Position numbers and translations under genes: made by a program. A stretch of DNA of 64,000 bases from Niallia circulans NBRC 13626 (lineage in GTDB: Bacteria > Bacillota > Bacilli > Bacillales > Cytobacillaceae), in assembly GCF_001591585.1 (NCBI RefSeq), contig NZ_BCVE01000002.1, forward strand, positions 1 through 64,000, written 5' to 3'. The notes under the pieces are model-generated. The model was not told the origin of the DNA and ran no database searches. It worked only from the letters and a program-made list of their open reading frames with translations. The first letter of the stretch is position 1, and each line of letters starts with the position of its first letter. Of the stretch, positions 1-8,811 are shown piece by piece.

Positions 1-272
<272 letters not shown>

Positions 273-283
273 CTCATTACCTT

Positions 284-310
284 CAAGCATTCAAACTAGG
301 AGAATGCTTG
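284..310 (+). terminator. hairpin downstream of the PEP-utiliser gene
   Basis: A perfect 9-bp inverted repeat (CAAGCATTC / GAATGCTTG, loop of 9) begins 12 bases after the stop codon. No long T tract follows, so it may be a weak terminator or an mRNA-stabilising stem. Confidence 0.4.
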
Positions 311-423
311 ATATTATGGCTCTTTGCCGCCTATGATAAAAACCTCGTTACTTGGACATATAGCGGGATAGCAACTGATGATTGTTATTAGTATGTTAAG
401 ATAGATAAGTTTTTCCCAAAGAA

Positions 424-470
424 AGAAGCCATGTTATTTAATCTCTATTCAAAATGGCTTCTTTTGATTT
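424..470 (+). terminator. second hairpin plus T tract
   Basis: AGAAGCCAT and ATGGCTTCT form a 9-bp stem with a 21-base loop, followed by TTTGATTTT. Between this and the next gene there is also a perfect 12-bp inverted repeat (ACAGGAATATGC at 537-548 and its complement at 567-578) of unknown role. No gene is seen in 273-618. Confidence 0.5.
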
Positions 471-618
471 TAAGGTGAAATCGTTTTGTGTGGTGTTTTC
501 GGCCAAACTTTATCTTTATGCTCCATTTCACTTATTACAGGAATATGCCCCATAGATTAGAGAAGTGCATATTCCTGTTAAATTACATACAAATGTTTAC
601 TAGACATTATAACAATCT

Positions 619-1623
619 TTAATTTTGAAAGGTATCAGCAACTAAATTACTAAATTCCTTTAAATAATAAAGGTAGTTTTCACCTCCATAGTTATAACGT
701 TTATTGTACATCTTCGCAACGACCACATTGTATTTAGGAATAACCAAAAGTGTTGGTCCTGTTATTCCCAATATTTGATAAGAACCTTTTGGAACTCTAT
801 GACCAAGTTCACTGTAAACTGCAGGATCACCTTGCACATACCAAAACAATCCATTTAATGGTAGTTTATTATCTCTATAAATAGGACTATGGATTTGAGT
901 CGCAATCTCGATAACTTCTTTGGGCACAATCTGCTTTCCGTTTGCAAAACCTTTATTTAAATGAAGATTTCCCCACTGTGCAAACTCCCGTGCAGTGGTA
1001 TGTAAGTTTGCCTCCATTCCATCAGCAGAATTCCCTAGTTTGAAGGCTCCTTCATCTTCACGATTAATGATTTGTTTTACTAATAATTCACTCTCTTTCG
1101 TTTGCCAAGCTGTTTCCCTAAAGCCCAATTTTGAAAATACTCTTTCTTCCAAAAAATCTGGAAAACTTATTTTAAATAGACGATTTACTAGTTCTGTCAT
1201 CATTGACACATTAATCCCTCTATAAGCCCAATTTTGCCCAGGTTCAAACTCTCGAAAAATAGTACCATCCTCTTTTTGGTGTAACCCGTGCGAGTGGGTA
1301 ACTAAATGACGTAAAGTTGTTTTACCTAATAATCCTTCATCCATATCTCCAAAGTAATCACTGGCATAATCATTAATACTATTAATTTTCCCCTCATATA
1401 TTGCATAGGCCACTACTAATCCAAGGTAGCTCTTTCTAGCAGATGCTACATTAAATTGAGAAGATGCAGTGATCGGATTTGCTTTAGTGGAATTGGAATG
1501 AAAGCCATTATAATGTTCAAGTATTACTTCATTATCCTTTAAAATATATAATGCTGAGCTACTACTTCCATTTTTTTCTCTAATATTCTCTACCCACGTA
1601 ATCAATTTATCAAGATGCTCCAT
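619..1623 (-). CDS. serine hydrolase, beta-lactamase (class C) fold
   Basis: A 334-residue protein of the beta-lactamase/penicillin-binding-protein-like serine hydrolase family. The nucleophile tetrad SxxK is SARK at residues 61-64, in the context FNVASARKSYLG. A histidine-rich segment HLVTHSHGLH near residue 110 is typical. The second motif, normally YxN, reads YRGIN here (about residue 133), so a clean Tyr-x-Asn is not seen. No signal peptide is apparent, so it is probably cytoplasmic. The ATG follows AGAAGGAG at good spacing. These proteins are esterases, peptidases or amidases rather than true beta-lactamases as a rule; the substrate is unknown. It stands alone, with a downstream stem at 537-578. 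Confidence 0.8.
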   Translation of the reverse strand: MEHLDKLITWVENIREKNGSSSSALYILKDNEVILEHYNGFHSNSTKANPITASSQFNVASARKSYLGLVVAYAIYEGKINSINDYASDYFGDMDEGLLGKTTLRHLVTHSHGLHQKEDGTIFREFEPGQNWAYRGINVSMMTELVNRLFKISFPDFLEERVFSKLGFRETAWQTKESELLVKQIINREDEGAFKLGNSADGMEANLHTTAREFAQWGNLHLNKGFANGKQIVPKEVIEIATQIHSPIYRDNKLPLNGLFWYVQGDPAVYSELGHRVPKGSYQILGITGPTLLVIPKYNVVVAKMYNKRYNYGGENYLYYLKEFSNLVADTFQN

Positions 1624-1783
1624 GCTACTACTCCTTCTAAATCCATAAACTGTATAATTCCTTTATTAATATTCTCTACAAATTATAGAAGTCCTTTTTC
1701 CCCTAAACTCCGATAGTTACATAAGAGTCCCCTTCTTTGTAATTGAGCTACGCTTCAACTTCTAGCATGATGTTAATCCTTCT

Positions 1784-1824
1784 AAAAAACGTCTAATCCC
1801 TTTGTATCAAGGTTTTAGACGTTT
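1784..1824 (-). terminator. terminator of the C45 hydrolase gene
   Basis: On the minus strand AAACGTCTAA and TTAGACGTTT form a 10-bp stem followed by a run of T, just below the stop at 1842. The 1624-1841 gap otherwise holds only the ribosome site of the gene at 619-1623. Confidence 0.75.
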
Positions 1825-1841
1825 ATTAAAAAGGATTGAAG

Positions 1842-2864
1842 CTAATTAATTGTCTCGATATAACCTGTCATCTTTTTGCTGGCAAGATCTGCTCCATTTG
1901 TCCAATTATGAAAATTAAAATCGAGAACTTCCTTTCCTTGCGCTAGAGAAGTAAGAATTCTTGATTCTTGGAAAGAGTAGGAAAATGTGTGTAGTGTTCC
2001 GAATAGTTGGTCATAATTCTGAAAGAATACGGGAGAATTTTTCTTTGCGAATATGCTAAACATCTCTTGCTGTGTTCGTTTCTTCCCTTGGAATGATTGT
2101 AAATAATTATTTCTTTTGACGGAACCATTAATAGCTGATCTGTTTTTGTCTTGGAGTTCAGAAGTTTGAAAATGATTAACACATGATAAGAGCTTCTCAT
2201 CCTTTCTAATGCACACTTTTTCTGGAGTTGCTTCTATCACCGCGATGTTTCCTTTTTTATCTCCCACCGAAAAATTATAGCAGGCTGAATGAGGGATTTC
2301 TTTTAGCAGAGCAGATGCGTCATCGACCGAAGAACAAGTATCCAAAGCCATCCGTATTGCAGCCCATGGGGAAACACCCTTTGTATATCCACTATAACTA
2401 ACAAAATGGAAGCCCATCACTAACCCTTTCTCATTAACTCCATCATGTCTCCCTAAAATTTGCAAATTATAGCCTGCGGTGGCCAGCGTATTCTCCGCTT
2501 GGATACAACTAAAAATACCATCATACAGATTGGGAGAAAAATCGTAGTTCCGAACATAGATTTCATCTGTAAGAATAGCCGTGCATCCCATCACATCTAT
2601 CTTGGGAACGTGATAACCGCTAAACATGGATGCAGCTCTGATAGACGAAATCCCCAAACCCTGGGCCAGTCCTTCTAATTCCTCTAATAGATGTGGAGCA
2701 TATGCGGAATAGATGGAGTGCATATTTTCATAATCAATGTCCTGTTCGAAAAACTCACTCCACATCTTAACAATAGAACGCCCCAATATTCTCTCTGCTG
2801 TTTTTAAACCAATATGAAAAGAACGATCCCTAATTTGAATAATATCCACCTCAAAATTCTTCAT
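1842..2864 (-). CDS. C45-type autoproteolytic acyltransferase/hydrolase (Ntn hydrolase)
   Basis: A 340-residue member of the acyl-CoA:6-aminopenicillanate acyltransferase-like (peptidase C45) group of Ntn hydrolases. The expected self-cleavage point is MGC-TAILTD: Cys94 would become the N-terminal nucleophile after autoproteolysis, and VRNYDFSPN after it is the usual family continuation. Residues 1-93 form the pro-segment, with no signal peptide. Such enzymes cleave linear amide bonds (acyl-amino acids, small peptides); the substrate here is unknown. The ATG is preceded by GGAGGGG. It is monocistronic, with its own terminator at 1784-1824. Confidence 0.75.
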   Translation of the reverse strand: MKNFEVDIIQIRDRSFHIGLKTAERILGRSIVKMWSEFFEQDIDYENMHSIYSAYAPHLLEELEGLAQGLGISSIRAASMFSGYHVPKIDVMGCTAILTDEIYVRNYDFSPNLYDGIFSCIQAENTLATAGYNLQILGRHDGVNEKGLVMGFHFVSYSGYTKGVSPWAAIRMALDTCSSVDDASALLKEIPHSACYNFSVGDKKGNIAVIEATPEKVCIRKDEKLLSCVNHFQTSELQDKNRSAINGSVKRNNYLQSFQGKKRTQQEMFSIFAKKNSPVFFQNYDQLFGTLHTFSYSFQESRILTSLAQGKEVLDFNFHNWTNGADLASKKMTGYIETIN

Positions 2865-3005
2865 GAAATCCCCTCCATTATTGTTTCTAAATCTGACTAT
2901 ACTTAAAAAGAAAAATAATTTCCTGTCTTTTTATGCTCTTTTTAGACTGTTATGAAATATATCCTTTTTTTATCCAATAGGACCTCTAAGTAAAAATGTT
3001 GTTAT

Positions 3006-3069
3006 TTATTGGAAGCGCCATTTAGTTTATAATATTAGGCGAGGAGGTAATAGGATGTATTGCAAATAG
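3006..3069 (+). promoter_or_regulatory. promoter and 4-codon leader frame before the DUF1349 gene
   Basis: TTATTG (3006-3011), 16 bp, TATAAT (3028-3033) is a reasonable sigma-A promoter. Downstream, GAGGAGG precedes a tiny frame, ATG-TAT-TGC-AAA-TAG at 3055-3069 (Met-Tyr-Cys-Lys), before the second ribosome site AAAGGAGGG of the real gene. The minicistron may be chance. Confidence 0.35.
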
Positions 3070-3094
3070 CTCTATCTTTAAAGGAGGGAAAAAT

Positions 3095-3685
3095 ATGTTA
3101 AATTTCAACTGGATTAACGAAAGCACTATCGTGGAAGAAGACGGCAGAATAGAAATATACGCTCTAAAAGAAACTGATTTTTTCTGTAACAATGGCGCAA
3201 TTGGAGCAGAAGGTATCACGCCTCAATCATTGTGTAACGCGCCCTTTTACTATACAGAGGTGGCAGGTGATTTTATCATGAAAGTAAAGGTTTCTCATGA
3301 TTTTAAGGACACTTATGATTCTGCTTCCATAATGGTTATGAAGGATATGACATATTGGGCAAAGGCTTGTTTTGAATTAACTGATTTTGATACTCATGCA
3401 GTTGTAAGCGTTGTAACGAAGGAAGAGTCGGATGATGCGAATGGTTGCAATATTGATGATAATGCTGTATGGCTACAAGTATGCAGAAGTGGACATTCTT
3501 TTGCATTCCACTACTCCACAGACGGTCAAAATTATTATATGATGAGATTTTTCAGCTTGCCTGTTGATGAGATTGTAAAAGTTGGACTATTAGCACAAGC
3601 TCCCTTAGGAAATGGCGGAAAGAGAATTTATGAAAACTTGAGTATTGAAAAGAAGACCGTAAAGAATATTCGTATGGGTAAATAG
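3095..3685 (+). CDS. DUF1349 domain protein (concanavalin A-like fold)
   Basis: A 196-residue soluble protein that matches the DUF1349 pattern throughout: an N-terminal FNWINES beta strand, a central DSASIMVMKDMTYWAKACFE block and a C-terminal VGLLAQAPLGNGG loop. The family adopts a laminin-G/concanavalin A-like jelly roll and is thought to bind carbohydrate or related ligands; no enzymatic activity is established. There is no signal peptide. ATG 3095 follows AAAGGAGGG at 8 bases. It is a single-gene unit with a promoter at about 3006 and a terminator at 3706. Confidence 0.8.
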   Translation: MLNFNWINESTIVEEDGRIEIYALKETDFFCNNGAIGAEGITPQSLCNAPFYYTEVAGDFIMKVKVSHDFKDTYDSASIMVMKDMTYWAKACFELTDFDTHAVVSVVTKEESDDANGCNIDDNAVWLQVCRSGHSFAFHYSTDGQNYYMMRFFSLPVDEIVKVGLLAQAPLGNGGKRIYENLSIEKKTVKNIRMGK

Positions 3686-3705
3686 ATAAGTCAAGATATC
3701 TTCTT

Positions 3706-3735
3706 CGATTGGTGTAACAGTCAATCGATTTTTTT
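3706..3735 (+). terminator. terminator after the DUF1349 gene
   Basis: CGATTG / CAATCG stem with a 10-base loop, followed by ATTTTTTT. The remaining 3736-3997 stretch shows no gene. Confidence 0.65.
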
Positions 3736-3997
3736 CGTTCACCGAATTTGAATATATCCACTATGCAGATGTAACCATCATTAGAATAGCAATCAGCAAT
3801 AACTCTCCTGTAGTTCCCCCAAAAAACTTAGGTAAGGTCCTAACAAAGAATTGCTACAAATTACTTTACTAATTGAGACATTAATAAAAGCGTGTACTTA
3901 ATCTTTTATATTCGTTAAATTAAAAACAAAGTGCCATTTATTATGCATAATAAATAATCTAAAAAAGAATCCTATAAAAAACAGGGAGGATTCTAAG

Positions 3998-4480
3998 ATG
4001 TCATTAAAACTACAACGGTCATACAATATCTTACTGCTTGTTCTATCGTGGTTATCGTTAACTCTTATTGATTCTCGTAATATAAAAAGATTTTTTCCTG
4101 CCACACTCACTATAGGGATAATCGAAATCTTAAATGCATGGATTGGAAAAAAACGAAAGTGGTGGGTTTTCTATAATAAACCAAATTCTTATTGGTTTGG
4201 TGAATTACCATTTAATGCTGGACCATTTGTCTTTATCTCCCTATGGACACTAAAATTGGCATATGGAAATTTCAAGAAATTTCTATTAATCAATGCAATG
4301 ATACATGCCTTCTTTGCATTTCCTTTTTCATTTTTTGCAAAGAAAATAAAATATTATTCATTGGTTCGATTTAATCATTTCCAATTTTTTATGTATTTCT
4401 TTTTAAAAGCACCATTGTTATATTTCCTTCAATTTTATTTGGAAAAGAAAAATCTGTTCGGGCTATTCAAACAACGGTAA
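3998..4480 (+). CDS. multi-pass membrane protein, CBO0543-like
   Basis: A 160-residue protein with about four or five hydrophobic segments (roughly 10-27, 33-50, 73-90, 96-115, 128-147) joined by short basic loops, for example GKKRKWW and KKIKYY. It resembles the CBO0543 family of uncharacterised Firmicute membrane proteins, from memory of the aromatic-rich pattern; no function is known. The start follows GGGAGG at 8 bases. It stands alone between two terminators, and no partner suggests a role. Confidence 0.6.
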   Translation: MSLKLQRSYNILLLVLSWLSLTLIDSRNIKRFFPATLTIGIIEILNAWIGKKRKWWVFYNKPNSYWFGELPFNAGPFVFISLWTLKLAYGNFKKFLLINAMIHAFFAFPFSFFAKKIKYYSLVRFNHFQFFMYFFLKAPLLYFLQFYLEKKNLFGLFKQR

Positions 4481-4523
4481 ACTTATATCCATTTCCTTCA
4501 TACTGTTATCTCATAAATACAGC

Positions 4524-4557
4524 AAAAGTCTCCCATTATCATTAATGAGAGACTTTT
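4524..4557. terminator. bidirectional hairpin
   Basis: AAAAGTCTC / GAGACTTTT, a 9-bp stem with A run on one side and T run on the other, between convergent genes at 3998-4480 and 4792-5475. The rest of 4481-4791 shows no gene. Confidence 0.7.
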
Positions 4558-4791
4558 AACTTGAAAATAGCCTTAGTATCATTTGTGATCCTTCAAAGCT
4601 CTATGAGCATAAAGGAATGCTACTATTTTCTTTTAAACACTCACTCGTTTACTCCCCATTACTAGTTGCCCGAAAAAAATAGCTTTTATCTTTCTTACCG
4701 CCTTATTGTTTAGATTAGAAATAAACTTTAATATACTATCAAAACTATCTTATTATACCTATCCACTAACCAAAAAGGCAAGACAAACCCT

Positions 4792-5475
4792 TTACATTTC
4801 AATACCTAGGATATTATATAACTTTTCTTTTCCTTCTATGGTAATTTTCACTGCTCGATCAGGCAGCTTTTCAATCCAATTAAGTTCTAATAATTTTAAT
4901 AAAACTGCATGACCTAATGATCCTGCTAGATGATAACGCCTTTCGCTCCAGTCTAGACACTTTCTAGCGAAATGTCTTCTTTTATTTCTCAGAGTGTCAA
5001 GATCAATTCCAAAATCACGAAAAAACGTTTCTCCCTCTTCCGTTACGCTAAAATTATCCTCTTCCTCAATCATATATCCTTTTACAATAAAGGCTTCGGT
5101 TAACTTTACACCAAGTCTCCCTGCCAAATGATCATAACAAGTTCGAGCGATTTTAATCTTTTCTGCTCGTGAAGAATCTTTTAATGAGCGAATGCGCACA
5201 GGTGGGGCAATAACGATCAATGTCTCTATTGCTCTAGCAACATCGGTATTTGCTAGACTATAATAGCGGTGTCTGCCATGTTTTTCTACACGGATCAATT
5301 TTCCTTCAACCATTTTAGAAAGATGGCTGCTTGCTGTTTGTAGGGTAACGTCTGCTTTTCTTGCTAGTTCATTCGCTGGAAGTCCATCAAGTCCGAGAAG
5401 AGCCTCCAACATAGCCGCTCTTGATGAATCAGCCATTAGTTTTGCAACATATGAAAAATCGGGGCTAATAGCCAT
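4792..5475 (-). CDS. ArsR-family winged-helix transcriptional regulator
   Basis: A 227-residue regulator. Residues about 5-80 form a winged helix with ADSSRAAMLEAL and the recognition segment ADVTLQTASSHLSKM, then the wing KHGRHRYYSL. It lacks the ArsR metal box ELCVCDL. The C-terminal 130 residues are a second helical region, seen in the larger ArsR proteins of Bacilli, of unknown ligand. An ATG at 5481 abuts the ribosome site GGGAGG with no spacing, so the second ATG at 5475 (MAISPDF) is the better start. It is divergent from the DinB protein at 5567 and probably controls it through the dyad at 5501-5516. Confidence 0.75.
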   Translation of the reverse strand: MAISPDFSYVAKLMADSSRAAMLEALLGLDGLPANELARKADVTLQTASSHLSKMVEGKLIRVEKHGRHRYYSLANTDVARAIETLIVIAPPVRIRSLKDSSRAEKIKIARTCYDHLAGRLGVKLTEAFIVKGYMIEEEDNFSVTEEGETFFRDFGIDLDTLRNKRRHFARKCLDWSERRYHLAGSLGHAVLLKLLELNWIEKLPDRAVKITIEGKEKLYNILGIEM

Positions 5476-5500
5476 GACCATCCTCCCTTTACATTGATAG

Positions 5501-5537
5501 TTCGATTATAACCGAAGTTTTTATATGCTACTATTAT
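5501..5537. promoter_or_regulatory. divergent promoter region with operator dyad
   Basis: TTCGATTATAACCGAA (5501-5516) matches its own reverse complement at 14 of 16 positions and lies between the ArsR-type regulator and the DinB gene. A possible -10 for the plus strand, TATTAT, is at 5532-5537, so protein bound at the dyad would cover the -35 zone. Confidence 0.5.
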
Positions 5538-5566
5538 AAATATCAATTTGAAAGGAGATTCACCTA

Positions 5567-6043
5567 ATGGGTAAAACAGATTTATTAATCTTAAATTTTA
5601 AAGAGGTACGACGTAGAAGTATAAAAGTTTGGAAAGCAATCCCTCCTCAGCTGCTAAAATGGAAGCCAGACGAAGAGGCCCTTTCATGTGCTGACATGAT
5701 TAGACATGTTGTTGAAGGAGAATATCTTTATCATCAAATGCTTATTAACAAAGGCAGTATCGAGCCCAATTCTTTTCACAATCCATTCGAGCAGAAGGAA
5801 TTTACAACCGTTGAGGAAGAATTAAAATTCTCTCAACCATATCGTGAGGAATTTTTGACATATATTAAATCAATTAGTAATGATGACCTTGAAAATGGAA
5901 TGATTGACCGTTCAGATGTTGGTTATATTAGAACACTTGAGGATATGCTCTTGCGTATTGCTTATCACGAATCAGTACATACAGGTCAGTTATTGGGCTA
6001 TATGAGGACAATGGGGATTGAACGACCGCAAATTTGGGATTAA
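5567..6043 (+). CDS. DinB family protein
   Basis: A 158-residue four-helix-bundle protein of the DinB/YfiT-like superfamily. The three metal-binding histidine positions are visible: RHVVEGEYLYHQM near residues 45-58 and YHESVHTGQLLGYMRTMG near residues 131-148. Such proteins bind a divalent metal; some are thiol transferases or hydrolases, and most have no known substrate. The start follows GAAAGGAGATT. It is divergent from an ArsR-type regulator, a common arrangement for regulator and target. Confidence 0.8.
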   Translation: MGKTDLLILNFKEVRRRSIKVWKAIPPQLLKWKPDEEALSCADMIRHVVEGEYLYHQMLINKGSIEPNSFHNPFEQKEFTTVEEELKFSQPYREEFLTYIKSISNDDLENGMIDRSDVGYIRTLEDMLLRIAYHESVHTGQLLGYMRTMGIERPQIWD

Positions 6044-6343
6044 TATTCTATTATTTTTATATTGTAATTTGATATCTATGTTAAATAGATAAAAATAGAA
6101 ACAGCGAGAATGCAAGTTTGTAAGTTTAGAAAAAAATTATTCATTCCAACATAAGCGCGATAGGAAGCAACTAATTTACTGATATGGATACGGTGTTGAA
6201 CCAGACTTACTTCGTAAATTTTTTGCTTGATGCGCGCTTATTATTATTCTCTTTCTTATTTTTTCAAATACATAGGTGATTCTTTAATAAAATCAAGGGA
6301 GTCTACCAGTTTTCAATAGGCTCCCTAATAGACTTACCGTTAT
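6044..6343. other. intergenic stretch with possible coding fossil
   Basis: No intact gene is visible. ATAAGCGCG near 6163 and CGCGCTTAT near 6233 are inverted copies about 60 bases apart, and both strands between them give short coding-like pieces broken by stops. This may be a remnant of a mobile element end, but no family can be named. Confidence 0.25.
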
Positions 6344-6563
6344 TTAATGTGGCGGAGAGTAAATTTTAACGGTATCAGTATCCAAAACAAAATCAATCAT
6401 AATTTCCTCAGAATAAGGGAGTTGCTCAAAATTACGAAGTCTACAAAAAACGATGCGAGAGGCACTTCAATCAAAGGATAACTTTTTTACTTGGAATACA
6501 TTTGCTTCAAAAGTTTTTTAGAACACTTTCTTCCGGTAAGTAGAGCTTTGTTAAAGAATCCAT
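6344..6563 (-). pseudogene. decayed small gene, family unknown
   Basis: On the minus strand a coding-like frame starts at ATG 6563 (MDSLTKLYLPEESVLKN), needs one frameshift within the AAAAAACTTTTG tract near 6510, has one in-frame TGA, and then runs as RIVFCRLRNFEQLPYSEE and DFVLDTDTVKIYSPPH to the TAA at 6344. The restored product would be about 73 residues. The family is not recognised; the amino-acid composition and codon use look genuine, and the two lesions point to decay. Confidence 0.45.
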
Positions 6564-6840
6564 CCATTTCAATACTCAGAATAATCACGACTCTGTAGAT
6601 TTGTGTTTTCAAAATCCCGGTAAGACACTACTACCCCATCTGTTAACAGCGAAAATCCACCTCCAAGGTTGTGTCCATTTTACAAAATGGTTGCATTCGC
6701 TTGAAGGTGTTTTAGCTATCAGTTTCACTTTCTGTTTGGAGGAGACTTGGGCGACTTGGGCGACTTGTGGTATATGAGCCGTGAATCGTCCAGCTTCCAT
6801 CGTTTCACCAGTTTTCTATTCTCCTATCATTTTAATTTAC
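6564..6840. other. intergenic stretch with a weak open frame
   Basis: A 63-codon minus-strand frame spans 6609-6800, with a 9-bp tandem duplication (ACTTGGGCG twice, near 6745) giving VAQVAQV. Its ATG has only a poor ribosome site (GGTG) and the product matches nothing I recognise, so it is not called as a gene. Confidence 0.25.
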
Positions 6841-7599
6841 TTAAAGTAAATGTCCACCAGACACTTCAATGTCCTGGGCCGTAACCCAGCCGAAATCATC
6901 GGACAACAAGTTCACAATCACCTTTGCAAGATCTTCAGGTTGGCCGATTCTTCCAAATGCAGTTTGCTCTGCCAGAGGCTGGATGAATTCAGGATGTTTA
7001 TCAAATGCTCCATCGCCAAAATTGCTGTGTGTTGGACCGGGTGAAACAGCATTGACTCGAATTTTTCGAGGAGCAACTTCTTTGGCGATATAGCGAGTCC
7101 AAGAGGAGAATGCAGCTTTTAACGAGCCGTAGACAGAGTAGCCTGGGAACGATTGGTTCTTGGATGTACTCGTGGTATTTACGATGGCTCCCGCATCATC
7201 CATAAACCGGACAAGGTGTTGAGTTAAAAAAACCGATCCTTTGAAGTTCGTGTTAAGGATTTTGTCGAAGTACTCTTCGTTCATCTCGGCTAACATCATT
7301 GGCCCACCAATACCGCCATTATTGACTAAGTAGTCAAAAGTCCTACGATTCCAAATTTCTTTAAGGTTCGTTTTCACTTCCTGTGCAAACCCTTCGAATG
7401 TTGATAGTTGAGTTAGATCCAACTTCAGTGCAATAGCCCGAACTCCTTCATTCTTCTCAATTTCCTTTACGACAGCTTCTGCGCGGTCCTTATAGGAATT
7501 GTATGTGAGAATGACGCTAATTCCGCGCATGCCAAGCTCTAGAGCAGTACTCTTTCCAATGCCGTTACTACCACCTGTTACGATTGCAATTTTCATCAA
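6841..7599 (-). CDS. SDR family NAD(P)-dependent oxidoreductase
   Basis: A 252-residue classical short-chain dehydrogenase. The cofactor loop TGGSNGIG is at residues 8-15, the structural NNGG at 93-96, the catalytic Ser in NTTSTS near 144-146, and Tyr157/Lys161 in YGSLK; VSPGPT follows as usual. Asn-Ser after the second strand (TYNSYK) suits NADP(H). The start follows AAAGGAGAG; two ATG codons stand in tandem. It is divergent from the AraC-type regulator at 7812, a common pairing for an inducible reductase. Substrate unknown. Base composition is slightly richer in G+C than the neighbouring stretches, which could mean recent acquisition with the regulator. Confidence 0.85.
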   Translation of the reverse strand: MMKIAIVTGGSNGIGKSTALELGMRGISVILTYNSYKDRAEAVVKEIEKNEGVRAIALKLDLTQLSTFEGFAQEVKTNLKEIWNRRTFDYLVNNGGIGGPMMLAEMNEEYFDKILNTNFKGSVFLTQHLVRFMDDAGAIVNTTSTSKNQSFPGYSVYGSLKAAFSSWTRYIAKEVAPRKIRVNAVSPGPTHSNFGDGAFDKHPEFIQPLAEQTAFGRIGQPEDLAKVIVNLLSDDFGWVTAQDIEVSGGHLL

Positions 7600-7776
7600 A
7601 TATCTCTCCTTTTTGTTTGATCAGAATTCAATTTTAATTAATCCTTCAAATATAAACTAGATTTAATGATGCCTTTTAATTGCCTAAAAGCACCAATGAT
7701 GATTTCACATCATCCTGTTTCCCTTATTTCCGCATCAAAAAAACGCCTATAAGTGCCTTGAGATATCGGTAGTGTG

Positions 7777-7805
7777 TTGAGGAATAGGTATTCATGTGAT
7801 AAGAT
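7777..7805 (+). promoter_or_regulatory. promoter that places the start point at the AraC ATG
   Basis: TTGAGG (7777-7782), exactly 17 bp, TAAGAT (7800-7805). The ATG at 7812 is only 6 bases beyond the -10 box, so transcription would begin at about the A of the start codon. Confidence 0.5.
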
Positions 7806-7811
7806 TGGCCT

Positions 7812-8708
7812 ATGGAAAAGAAAAAAGTTATAGATGAAATTATCAATTTAATGGAAAGAGCAGGCACTCGACCAATTGAAACCGGTGTACCGAGGCTAAG
7901 CATGATTAAGGGGGACATTCCAACACATCAACTCACAGCACTCTACAAGCCGACAATTGGTTTTACGGTTAAAGGAACAAAGATTCTATCAATTGGGGAG
8001 CGTAACACGAACCTGGAAGGACCTTCATATTACCTGCTGCCGATACACGTCCCTGCATCGGCGAGTGTACATTCAGATTGTGATGGTCATCCTTACATGT
8101 CCCTTGGTCTTGAATTGAATCAGGATGTTCTTCAACAACTATTAAGAGATTTACCTGAGAATCAAATCCCAACTACTTCTGAAGATTTCGCCGCATGTGA
8201 AATAGACATTGAACATATGGAGGTATGGCTGCGGTTATTGCGATTAACGAAAACACCCAAAGATATTCCAGCTCTAGCACCAGCATATGAACGAGAAATT
8301 CTTTATCGCGTTTTGATGGGACCACAAGGATGGTATTTGAGGCAACTTGGACTGCGAGAAAGTAATTTCTCTAAGGTTTCTCAAACTGTCGAATGGCTGC
8401 GTAACAATTATACAAATTCTATTGAGATCGGTGATTTGGCATCAAGATCTGGTATGGCTAAAAATACCTTTCACCGTCAGTTTAAACAGGCAACGGGTTT
8501 AAGTCCGATTCAATTTCAAAAGCAATTAAGGCTTTTGGAGGCTCGAAACCTTATCGCATTTGAGGGCTATGCAGTAGCCAGTGCAGCATATCAGGTTGGC
8601 TATCATAGCCCCTCACAGTTTAACAGAGAGTACTCCCGCTTTTTCGGTTTATCTCCAGCACGGGATACCCAGAGACTAAGACAAATCGAAAGTGCGAGGT
8701 TTGGTTAG
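7812..8708 (+). CDS. AraC family transcriptional regulator (AraC_N type)
   Basis: A 298-residue regulator. Residues about 20-170 form the AraC_N-type cupin sensor (GFTVKGTKILSIGE, YLLPIHVPASASV). Residues about 195-290 hold the two helix-turn-helix units, the first with IEIGDLASRSGMAKNTFHRQ, the second with VASAAYQVGYHSPSQFNREY. No ribosome site precedes ATG 7812, and the promoter at 7777-7805 would give a leaderless transcript, which fits the missing site. Likely target: the divergent SDR gene at 6841-7599. A terminator follows at 8719. Confidence 0.85.
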   Translation: MEKKKVIDEIINLMERAGTRPIETGVPRLSMIKGDIPTHQLTALYKPTIGFTVKGTKILSIGERNTNLEGPSYYLLPIHVPASASVHSDCDGHPYMSLGLELNQDVLQQLLRDLPENQIPTTSEDFAACEIDIEHMEVWLRLLRLTKTPKDIPALAPAYEREILYRVLMGPQGWYLRQLGLRESNFSKVSQTVEWLRNNYTNSIEIGDLASRSGMAKNTFHRQFKQATGLSPIQFQKQLRLLEARNLIAFEGYAVASAAYQVGYHSPSQFNREYSRFFGLSPARDTQRLRQIESARFG

Positions 8709-8718
8709 CCGCATATCA

Positions 8719-8747
8719 CCTTTTCCCTCAGCGGAAGAGGCTTTTTT
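8719..8747 (+). terminator. terminator after the AraC gene
   Basis: CCTTTTCC / GGAAGAGG stem (8 bp with one G-U pair) with a 6-base loop, then CTTTTTT. Confidence 0.75.
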
Positions 8748-8811
8748 CATGCGCTTTTTGGAGGTATGACAGGCTCTATGGATAGGTACTATTCAAACAA
8801 ATATTCTATAT

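Noticed and set aside
619-1623. A resistance beta-lactamase
   Set aside because: No signal peptide and no class A or clean class C second motif; better described as a cytoplasmic serine hydrolase.
6609-6800. 63-codon minus-strand frame with a 9-bp tandem repeat
   Set aside because: Poor ribosome site, no recognisable family, and composition not clearly protein-like.
7800-7820. Missing ribosome site before the AraC gene as a sign of a wrong start
   Set aside because: No later start has a better site, and a well-spaced promoter explains the lack of a leader.
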